In this document: positions 23,501 to 33,200 of the stretch, one piece after another | Numbering within the stretch: position 1 is the first letter of the stretch | Layout of the letters: each line of letters starts with the position of its first letter | NCBI GenBank assembly: GCA_949128115.1 | Contig: OX421964.1 | Coordinates: forward strand, 17,632,892 to 17,696,891 | Length of the DNA: 64,000 nucleotides | Direction of reading: 5' to 3' | Origin: Anaspis maculata | Taxonomy: Eukaryota > Arthropoda > Insecta > Coleoptera > Scraptiidae | Program-made: the position numbers and the translations under genes | The notes under the pieces: model-generated | The model's database searches: none | What the model was told of the DNA's origin: nothing | Seen by the model: only the letters and a program-made list of their open reading frames with translations

Positions 23501-25655
23501 CAGATGAATCTACGTCACTAAATGATGTAAGAAATTCTTGAGTTCTACCAAGATATCCATTGTTCGGTAACTGAAATATAGAAATTCCAGTGCCATGAAA
23601 ACCACCAGTGCTTGTGTTGCTGGTAGGTTGATGGTCAATGTTATCCACCGCTGAAACAGTGATTTGAGATTGCCGTGCCGCAGATTTGAGGGAGAAAAGA
23701 CTCCTTTTTCTTTGGACCGTTCGACCACCAATCGACATAGTTGGGAGGTGATTTCCATGACACGGTTTGATGAGACACTAAGGCCCATATTATGCATTTC
23801 ATCAATTTTCACTTTCTCTCGACTTTTTCCGTATATCGATAAAGCCATATACAACGGAAGAGGTGGTTCGCGATCTTTCTTATTGCGAATCAAATCACCT
23901 TGGGAAATTGTCTGGCGAAAATTCATAAGCAACAGCTGGCAGATAGCTATTGCCGGTTTTGTGGCTCTACAATCAGGCGTGACAGACGAACCGTACAGGA
24001 GATAGTTCACAACGGCAAGAAGAGGTGCTGAAATGCTTGCCTTCTGACAACCTTCCTCGAAGCTGCCATTGAATTTCAATTTTGTTGACGCCATCGTTCT
24101 TCTTAGGTTTTTCACAAAGTAATGGAAAGAAAGGGCATCCTCATCTTGGTCCTCCCTGTGAAGTATGCCTTAAATATTGACGTCCTCTTGCAGCAAGACG
24201 TATTCTCTTCCTGATATTTCTGCTGTAAGCGCGGGAAGATGAGCAAGAATTTTCTCACGGAAACGAGTTCTTTGTTCTTCCGGGACTTGGTCAAGAGGAA
24301 TGCCCAACAAATGAGCTATACGACTACGATATAGGGTCATCATTTCTCCCATTTTGAAAACGGTGCCAGAGTTTTCGCTTAATTTTGACTGTATAAAAAT
24401 AAGGAGATCTGCAGAAGCCATTCCCTCGCACATTATTATTCGTGGATCTACTACTTCTTGATCGCTTTGTAACTTTCTTCTATTGTAGAGGCGAGTTAGG
24501 CAAATTGGATGATACTTCGCTTCAAGTGCAACTAAATCTCCTCCGGACAGAATTCCCTCCAACCTAGAATCTTTCAGTTCCTTTGCAGACAATCGCACGT
24601 TCTCACTAACTTTCTTAGTGGCACATAGACGCAACGGACGATTCTTCGACTCAGGCCCCTCACACAAAAAACACACGTCGTGTTTCAAATCGATTGAAGG
24701 AAGAGACGATCTTGTAAAATGTCGTTGATTCACTGTATGTTCCTCTGTGAGCCCGTCAGGAACAGCGCTATCATTTTGTGTGAGGCTTGCCAACAGATTC
24801 TTGAATTTTGGCGACAGATATTTCAAGGTACATTTTTTGTGCCATTTCGCTTTTTTTCGATAAAAGTGGCAAAGATGCCTTCACCACCGTCTAGTGAACT
24901 GACACTGAAACCTGACTCCAACTGAAAATTGGAAGATTTGAGCGGTTCGAGGTTTTCTGCAAGAGATCAATATCCCAAGTTTCTCTTCGATGCAACGGGG
25001 TTCTTTGCCGGGCATATCAAGGTTGCTTCTTTGGATTGGCAAATTGAGCATGCTTCCCAGTTAACTATAGGACCACCACCAAGAGGAGCCGGAGTAGCAA
25101 CAACCACCCTCGGTCTTATCATTGCCATATTTCTTGAAAACTGCCATAATTGAACACGAACATATCATTAGCAACAAGAATACCTATAGGTACCCAATTA
25201 ATAAAATATTGTATGTGACTGGTATTTGAAAAGTACCTACATTACCTAATTAAAAATTAGAAATAAATAGCTGCGAATACAAACCTCACGCCTCCTTGGA
25301 TTTTTTGATTGATGAATCTTCAATAAGCACAACTAGCCAAAAGCACTTTCCAGTATTAACACTTGAATAAAATTGTAAGCTGTGATGCTACGGAGTAAAC
25401 GAACAACTTCTGATTTCTTGCTTTTTTTAATGCTCGCATGCATTCAGCGCGCGAACGGTGATGAGTTTCGCGGAAATCGCTTGACAAAAAAATTGTTGAC
25501 CACAAAACACATCCCATACAACTGTGCTTTGAATTGATTTTAATAATCTAAGGGCTCAATTCAAGTCATTGAAATACTAACATTGCATTTATGATCCAAA
25601 ATAATTATCCATCAAGATCAACAATTTGTCCGTTTTTTTTGCAAACTATTCGAAA

Positions 25656-26146
25656 ATCATTTTACTGGATCTTTACTTAGTCTGCTTTTCTAGGGGGTTC
25701 TAGGATCTGGATAATAGATGCCCCCTACAGTATCAATACTCATTTTATCTGAACCATAGACCCTAAATTAGTCGGAAAAGACACCTCACACGCCATATTT
25801 ATGATCAGAAAAAAAAATCAAAATTTTCGACCGCCATCTTTAAAAACTGCCAATAAAAGGATCAGATAGTAACCTTGAATACTTTGTATCACTTAATGAT
25901 GCTCCGCGAACACAATTTGTGTGAAAAAAAAACATTTTGAAAAGGTTTGTTACAAGCATATCAGTTTTTCACAAATGCAGTCCTATTTTCTTTGGAAAAT
26001 TCTATATTTTGGAGAATACGCGTCGTAGAGAGAGGAACTGCGAACCAAAATGTTCCTTTGTGTCAAGAGAACCTGTGTACCAAATTTCAGACTTGTATAT
26101 AAAAATGCCGTTTTCTTCTGATATTCCCGGTGTACCGCTTGGACTA
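25656..26146. repeat. Academ-like element, right terminal inverted repeat
   Basis: About 491 bases, inverse of 11522-12000. The transposase gene starts at 25128, about 530 bases inside, so the promoter probably lies between 25130 and 25650 on the minus strand; no clear TATA box was found. Confidence 0.85.
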
Positions 26147-26149
26147 ATA

Positions 26150-29044
26150 CACCCACTCCAACTTGAGCTCCAACTATAAGATTTATATGTATCCTTACAA
26201 GAAATTATCGGGACGAGACTCAATTCAAATAATGGAGTTTTAAATGAATCTTTAACTAGAGAAAATATCTCAATTCCTCAATCTTCCTCTCTAACTTCCC
26301 ACCTTGATGTCCCTTAAGGACCTTAAGGGACATCGTTTCATGATAAAATTCCCATCTGTTCCTTGCTATTCGTCGGGGAAGTTGTAGGGTGACACAACCG
26401 ATTTTTTTTTATAGCCGAATCTAAATCAAAACTCAACGTTTTGACATTCGATAGCATGTAACTTGGCATCGGCTGCAAGTCTGACTTGAAATCGACCCCC
26501 GACGACTTACTAATTTCCTCATCAACATTGTACTCCTTGCGTTTCACAACACGAATCAAGACACGAAATTACAGAATACGGCACAACATTCGCCCGGTCT
26601 ACCGCTAGATGGCGAGAGCTTTCTCTCTGAAACTCGCGATCTACGGTCCACTGACCTAGATCAAACAACAAGGCACCTCTCCAACTAAACTTTGCAACAG
26701 CGAAAAAATGAATCACGATTATTGACTGCTGCTCTAGGTACTAGGTACATAAAATTGATAGCCGGCACTAGTTCTCCCAAGGTCCTATAATCACGTCCTT
26801 TACACGCATTGTTCCATTTTCGCTACATCCATCAAACTATTGCAATAAAACGTCCCACCCATGGGCAACTATAAGTACGAGTGAAGATAGATAAAATCTC
26901 TTTGGTTCTGTGCCTGTCCAAGCGAGCTCAACCGACAAATACAACACTACTTATTTTCAAGGAATAACTTCTCGCTCCAGCACCCTTTCGAAATTATTAA
27001 CAATAAATAATCATTATTATTATTAGGCACCTCTACCTACTACTTTGCCGCCGCGGTGTGGTGTCATGATTGTTATTAGTATTGAAATTGCCACTTGCAG
27101 AGCAAATGGTTGTTAAATAAGAGAACATGGGCAAGACAAATATAATGGCAATTCATGGGAATATGAGCTGCTGCAGGCCGGGCATAAAAGTAAAGGTCAC
27201 GAAACAATTACCCATTACCCACACCGGCAGACACCGCATTACAATAAAACTCGTGGATTGAAATGATAAAAAAAGTGCTGCAGAATTGCGAGGAAACGGG
27301 TGTTTGCGAGCAGTGACCTAGACCTTTAAGGACACGAAGTCGTGAAAAATTTATTGTTTATGATTAGGTCGAGGTATACTCATCGAGCAGCATGCTGACT
27401 GCTGATGGGAGCAAGCAAGGGATAAGCGTAATATAAAATGGTGATTGATGAGAAGAGAATAGGTGGGTATAGCGGCGGACAAAAGAATGGAAACTCTAGT
27501 CAAGTTGTTGATTTGTGTGTATCAGAATCACAGCCATTATGATTTCGTAAAAAAAAGTTGCTCCCAAAGTATGAGGGAGACATATTTGGAGTTTGGAGCC
27601 CGGATCTTGCAAAGTCTGCAATTTGATTTCAAAAATTGATACTTTTCAAAAATGAATAAATACTCACCCTAAGTTGTAACTTTTCAAAAAAGTTTCCATT
27701 CTCTTGTTCGCCACTTAGCCTATAGTCCAAATGATCCAGTTTTAACTAGGTGAATCTTGGATACGGCACATCCTTATTTCCGGGTAGGTTCAGGTTGGAG
27801 GTCAGTAGGTACCAGGGTAAGTACATACTGAGGTAGAGGTCCCTATACAAGGTGTCCGCCTGAATTTGGGGTAATATTGACATTCCTGAAAGGGCAAGAG
27901 ATATACAAGATCGGTGGAATTATGGATAAATGCGCAATTTTCCAGCAGCTTTCCTAAACCTCACTTTCATTTTCACCCCCTTCATGTCAATAATGATCAG
28001 TTTTTAGCTGGGTTTTCACACAGGAACTCAGGAAGATCAATGAGGAAGTAATTGCCAACAGGCTTTGGACTCGTCAGTGATGCACCTGATGAAGTTTGAC
28101 GGCGTAGTCCATACCTAATTTCGTCGGAAAATATGAATTATCATCAATACCCTGTGCAGGTAGCCTGATACGTTTGGCTTGCTGCTTCCACAAAAAGCAC
28201 ACTTTTCCATGAGAACCTATCTTGCAGGCGCATATTGTCCCTCCAACTTTATTTGGCTCAAATTTGGCAGGCAGCTCCGGACAGAATGCCGAATCGAATC
28301 ATTTTTTCCAGCCGGATAGCCCTAGCAGTTCAGGCCTCGGTTCAGGCGATCCAACCAAGAAAAAGAAGAATCAAATCATTTCCCTCTGCAATTTGCAAAC
28401 GGCCCGCAAATTACTTAGATTAGACATTGACATGCCTGGCTGGACTAATTGCAGATTGAATATGCAGACAGACAAACATCGAAATTTCCGAGGATAGTTT
28501 TGTATTTTTGTATTTTGTCTGCATTTCACAGGACTTTGATGGGATAAGGTTTGACCAACAACCAACAATAGGTGCTTGAGTCATAAAGGGCAACAAAAAC
28601 TGCACCTTTTACAGTAAACATTCTACCATCATCCTCTTTCTTATGCAACTGTGGGTCGATCTAGGTACGGACGAATGCGGTTTACTCACATTAAATATTC
28701 CATTTTGACACAAGAGCTTGAAGGTTTTCACGTAAGAGTCGACATGACTACCACCTTCTGTCTAACCCGCTTTTTTTATTGTTTGTTGAGTTGCATACCC
28801 GCCCGACGTAGAAAATATATTAGGTGTGTGTTCCAAATTTTTTTTTTCAACTAGTGAATGATGGGACAATTTTCATTCAAGCATAACCTTCTTGGACACT
28901 GTTTGCAGTCCTCGTTTCAGTCCATTCCTACTTTTGAAATGTTTTAAATCAAGTCAAGCGCCGAAAATACACTGCGTGGGTTCCTTGACGGGTTCCGTAT
29001 CTTTAATAATTTTTCCCCTCCGTTTTGTTTTTAAAAACTAGTGG
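26150..29044. other. No gene recognised
   Basis: About 2.9 kb of AT-rich sequence without repeats obviously shared with the rest of the window. A minus-strand frame at 26338-26559 and plus-strand frames near 28222-28497 have no recognisable domain. CTTGAGTCATAAAGGGCAAC at 28573-28592 has an inverse near 35790, across the BEL element. AGTGG at 29040-29044 is the left target duplication of that element. Confidence 0.45.
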
Positions 29045-30008
29045 TGTCTCGGCCCCGTTCATTGAAAACTGCATTCGTGTGCACTGAGGGTATGCAACCC
29101 AAAATATCCCTGTGTTGTCCAAGTCCTCACCCCTCACCCCCTGTTCGGTGTGCCTGGCACTTGGCTGTCAGGCGCAAGCGTAAACGAGCTCCAGCACTTT
29201 CTTCGGCCGTCTTCGGCATTCTTCGGCTTTCTTTCCGCTCGTGCCTTTGCCGCTTCGTTCGAAGCGGTGTTGATCTCCGTACGTCGAGCGGGAAGCCACG
29301 CCGTCTTTTTTTGGTCATCGTTCTCGCGGCCATCTTGTCGTGCCATCGGCGTACATTCGTACTCGACCAGAAGCCCATCCAAGGCCCATCGCGTCCGATA
29401 GTGACTCCTGGAGGAGCTCTGCAGCATCTCCAAGTCCAGAAAGCGGCAGTTTTCACCGCTTTCACCGGGGAGCGGCTTGGATCAGCCAGCCGCACACAAA
29501 GCTCCAGTTTCGGACGGGATCGAGTCGTTCGTCCGCCATTTTGGTGACGAACACGGGCACTCGTGCATTTCACCAGGAAATCCACCACCAGAACGGCCAT
29601 CCACCACGACGCCGCCTTCGGACTCCGCCAGGACGACGCCGCCACCGAATAAGATCCCGTAAGTTCCATATTTTCCATTGTTTTTACCATTTACCGTTTA
29701 TTCCCGTTTGCCGGGGTGTATACCTTCAGTGCAGTTCGTCTCGTTTTCAGGACGCCACTCGGCGCCAGCGAATCTGCCCCCGATCAGAACCACTCGGATT
29801 TTTCATTTCATTTAATTCACATTGTTTTTTTTTTATTGTTTTGTAATTCTGTCTGTTTGTGTTTTTTTCTTTGTTTTGCATTAAAGTTTTTGATTGTTGT
29901 TGTGAATTTTATTTCTGACTGTCGCTTGCTGCTTTCCTAATCCAAGAGTTATTGTTTTAATGCAGCCTTCATCGGAAGGCTGCCGTCTTTATGTGTACCG
30001 CGCTAACA
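29045..30008 (+). repeat. 5' LTR of the BEL/Pao element
   Basis: 964 bases, TGTCTCGG to GCTAACA, copied at 34733-35696. It is GC-rich in the first half and T-rich in the second. It contains ATTAAA near 29880, a possible polyadenylation signal, a perfect 9-base hairpin at 29962-29983 (GCAGCCTTC, loop ATCG, GAAGGCTGC), and an intron-like GTAAGT...TTTTCAG segment at 29659-29750. Confidence 0.95.
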
Positions 30009-30015
30009 TATAAAT

Positions 30016-30033
30016 TGGTCCTTCGTAGCCGGA
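30016..30033 (+). promoter_or_regulatory. Primer-binding site of the BEL/Pao element
   Basis: TGGTCCTTCGTAGCCGGA begins 7 bases after the 5' LTR. TGG is the expected complement of a tRNA CCA end. The tRNA used was not identified. Confidence 0.7.
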
Positions 30034-30257
30034 TACAGGCTAAGCATGGTACAGTCAGGAATTTAATTCACCTCACTATTGAAACTTTAAAGTCACGGGT
30101 CAAACCCACGTGACACTTGTGCGTTGGTCCAGCGTGTTGATCAATTCGTTTTTCGCCCGTCTCATTCGCACTTTTTCACCTGGGTTGGGTTCGCCATTCA
30201 GGTACGCCAACCTAAGGGTCAGTTGCTTTGTTTTCATTTTTCTTTGTGTCGTACACA

Positions 30258-33200
30258 ATGGACGCAACTTTATCGTCCATCGCGATAGCTATTGCGCGCC
30301 TTGAGCCCCTTCTGGAACAAGGCGTCGCAGCTACCACCGAGCCAAGCCTCCAACCGGCATTTTTAGCCACGTTTGACATTGCGGCGGAAATTTACAACGG
30401 TTTCAAGAGCACGGTCAACACTGCCCCTCTCCCCAGTGCCTCCGAGGAGCAGAAGGCTACATTTCTTGAACGTACACTCCGGGCAGACAGCTTGTATGGC
30501 AAACTTGCTGCGGTAAAAGCCTCGTTTTCGAATTCAGAGCCGACTTCCTCGCTCTCTCGCCAAGCCTCGCAAACTTGGTTCGAGACAGGCCGGAGCAATG
30601 TCCGATTGCCAAAAATCGCGTTGCCGTTGTTCGACGGGAAGTTAAAATCATGGCCACCATACTATGATCTGTTCACGGCGTTAATACACAGAAACCAGTC
30701 TCTCTCAGATATTGAACGGTTTCAGTATCTGATCTCGTCTTTATCTGGTGAACCTCTCTCAATGGTTAAACACCTGCCATTGACGGGAGATAATTACATA
30801 ATTGCGTTCGACTCGTTGGTTGAGAGATACCAGAACGACCGCGTGCTAGTCACTTTTTACTGGCAGTCGATGATGAACGCCTCCTCCGTCACATCTGACT
30901 CCGCGCAAGCGCTTCGCCATCTTGTGAACACGTTCAACGAAAATTTAGTGGCGCTCGAGCAGTATCCGCATATCGACCTGTGGGATTTCACCCTGTCGAG
31001 CATGCTGCTCCAGAAACTCGATGAGTCGACGCGAAAACGTTTCGAGGTGCAGTCAGCTGGCACCCCCTTCCCCAAATACGAAGACGTCAAGTCTTTCGTG
31101 CTCGACCAATGCAAGGCTTTCGAGGCAACTGCCTTAAATTCTAAAACGCAATCGAACTCCCGCTCCACACGGGCAAACACCGTTACCGTGAAGCCCGAGG
31201 TCAGCCGCAAGTCGTGGGCCTCACATACGTTGGTGTCTCAGACTTCATCTGCCCCAGCGACGTCGCATGAGTCAGCATGTTCTCATTGTGGGGCGAGAAG
31301 TCATAGAGTCACCGCGTGCAAGACTTTTCTGTCAATGTCCCCAAATGACAGATATTTGGCGGTCAAACAGAAAAGGCTCTGTCTCAACTGCTTGAGCACC
31401 AATCACGGCGCTCCAAAATGTCCATCGTCGTATTCGTGTCGGCAGTGCCACGCAAGGCATCACACCTTGCTGCACTTCCCCAAGCCACATAGAACTGCAG
31501 GTCATGAGTCACCCAGTTCTTTATCGAATCCAGTTGAATTACCGCAAATCGTTTCCCCTGGTCTTCCAGAAAATGTCGCGAATTCGGTGACGAATCTCGC
31601 CTCAAGCCTCAAGGCAGCTCATGTTTTGTTGGCCACGGCAATCGTTCACGTTCGTGACCGGTGGGGAGGCTACCAAAGCCTCCGTGCGCTCATAGACCCT
31701 GCCAGTCAGGCATCGTTTATTTTGGACTCCTGCGTGCGCAAATTGGGTCTATCCCCATCAAATCACAATGTGCCCGTTTTTGGCTTGGGTCTCACCCCCG
31801 CCAATTCGACGTGTGGCACAGTCACTTGCCAGGTCAAGGCTGATGATGAGTCTCTCCCAATCCCTGAATTGGAGTTAATTGTCCTGCGCAGGATTTGTGG
31901 TAACCTGCCAGACACCGCTTTGAACCCGGATCAATTCCACTTGAACTTATCGAATCTGGCGGATCCCACATGGTTCAAGCCAGGCCCCATTCAAGTGTTG
32001 TTGGGCGCCGACGTTTATCCGTCAGTCGTGAAAGAGGGAATCGTCTCGTCAGGTCCGTCACAGCCTGTTGCCATAAACACCATTTTTGGCTGGGCTCTTC
32101 TCGGTCCCTTTCAAACCCCGTCAAAACCTCTGCATTCCTTTTTGGTCTGCACTCCAACTGGAATCGACGAGTCTCTGCACAAATTTTGGGAAGTAGAGGA
32201 AATCTCGTCACCATCGTCCAAAACACGTTTGTCCCCAGATGATGAACGTGCAGAAATTTGTTTCCGGGACTCTGTCTACCGTTGTCCGTCAGGTCGTTTT
32301 GGGGTTTCGCTTCCCTTCAAAAGGGAGTCCCCCACCTTTGAACATTGCAGGTCTATGGCTGACCGCCGTTGGTTAGCTATCGAACGTCGCCTGGTCCGTC
32401 AGGACACACTCCGTGATCTGTACATAGCATTCATGCGCGACTACCTCGACCTAGGTCACATGACCTTGCGGGACGACACCCCTCCAGACATCGTATGTCA
32501 GCAGTGGTTGCGTTTTCAATCCGAGCTATCGCAACTTTCGCGGTTGCAAATTCCACGGCATACTTTTCCGTCGCCTGCAGACAGGTGCCAGTTGCACGCC
32601 TTTTGCGACGCATCTGAATCTGGGTACGCGAGCGTGTTGTACGTTCGTTACCTTCGAAATGGTGTTCCCACCATTCGTCTCCTAACCGCCAAATCAAAGG
32701 TGGCTCCAGTCAAATTGCTGACCGTACCCCGTCTCGAATTGTGTGCAGCGGTCCTACTTTCCAATCTCGTTGCCTTCACCGTTGCAGCGCTCGCAGGAAC
32801 CGTACAGTTCGATGCCATATTTGCGTGGACCGATTCTACGGTTGTTCTCAGCTGGCTGCGTTCCTCTTCGCACCGCTGGAAAACATTTGTTGCTCACCGT
32901 GTTGAGCATATTCAACAGCGTGTCCCGCCTCAGTGTTGGAGACATGTCTCAACATCGGACAATCCCGCCGACCCAGCTTCGCGCGGATTGTTTCCCGAAG
33001 ACATGCTTTCGTGCTCCCTCTGGTGGTCTGGCCCACCTTTTCTGTCATCAGCGGATGACACATGGCCGGATGACAAATTCTCCGTGTCCTCCCCAGACAT
33101 TGCGTCTGAAGAGCGAAAGCTCGCTTTGGTCGTGCGTGTGCCGCAGCCGCCGCCGATTGACATCGACGACCTCTTTTTGCGCATATCCTCCTTACGGAAG

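Larger units (their letters stand above)
12261..25128 (-). pseudogene. Academ-type transposase pseudogene, six exon pieces, split by a transposon
   Basis: Reading from 25128 leftwards the exons are 25128-23377, 23178-22685, 22632-22257, 22183-21714 continuing at 13949-13444 after the insertion, and 13378-12261. Introns are GT-AG of 198, 52, 73 and 65 bases, and all junctions keep frame. N-terminal cysteine pairs (CSICQ, then CFLC with KYHPIC) suggest zinc binding. Central motifs include DQPLYCLSK, GPLHIEQAF and NYARWLTIH. A PIN/XPG-like region follows (DGIVVDGAAM, RIDVVWDLY, TDTDVLVL), then FHAFGGCD, AAYQAGHIWGQ and a C-terminal Cys8 finger beginning CRELDRCGC. Stops are at 24967-24969 (TGA), 24170-24172 (TAA), 22474-22476 (TAA), 12573-12575 (TAA) and 12411-12413 (TAG). 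Frameshifts lie near 24851-24857 (A run), 23668-23678, 13836-13842, 13072-13079 and 12959-12968 (apparent 4-base gain). It would have catalysed cut-and-paste transposition in the nucleus. It cannot make a full protein now. Confidence 0.8.
11522..26146 (-). mobile_element. Academ-like DNA transposon, decayed, with nested insertions
   Basis: The element begins TAGTCTAGGCGGTACAC and ends with the inverse GTGTACCGCTTGGACTA. It is flanked by ATA at 11519-11521 and 26147-26149. Terminal inverted repeats are about 480 bases (11522-12000 and 25656-26146). It contains a minus-strand, multi-exon transposase gene with an XPG/PIN-like nuclease region and a Cys8 zinc finger, a combination known for the Academ superfamily, whose target duplications are 3-4 bases. 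Without the 7.76 kb insertion the element would be about 6.86 kb. The protein carries at least ten disabling mutations, so the copy is dead. The superfamily name rests on remembered architecture, not a search. Confidence 0.75.

Noticed and set aside
21506..24005. Plus-strand frames across the Academ gene
   Set aside because: They are shadows of the minus-strand exons, which have consistent splice phases and motifs.
26338..26559. Minus-strand 73-codon frame with protein-like composition
   Set aside because: No match that I recognise and no start or splice context; it may be a lost exon but cannot be supported.
29041..29547. 168-codon plus-strand frame, repeated at 34690-35235
   Set aside because: LTR sequence without a recognisable domain; the second copy merely gains an upstream start in the flanking polypurine region.
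29127..29690. 187-codon minus-strand frame, repeated at 34815-35378
   Set aside because: It lies wholly in the LTRs, appears twice only because the LTRs are duplicated, is rich in R/S/T as expected for an antisense GC-rich frame, and shows no domain.
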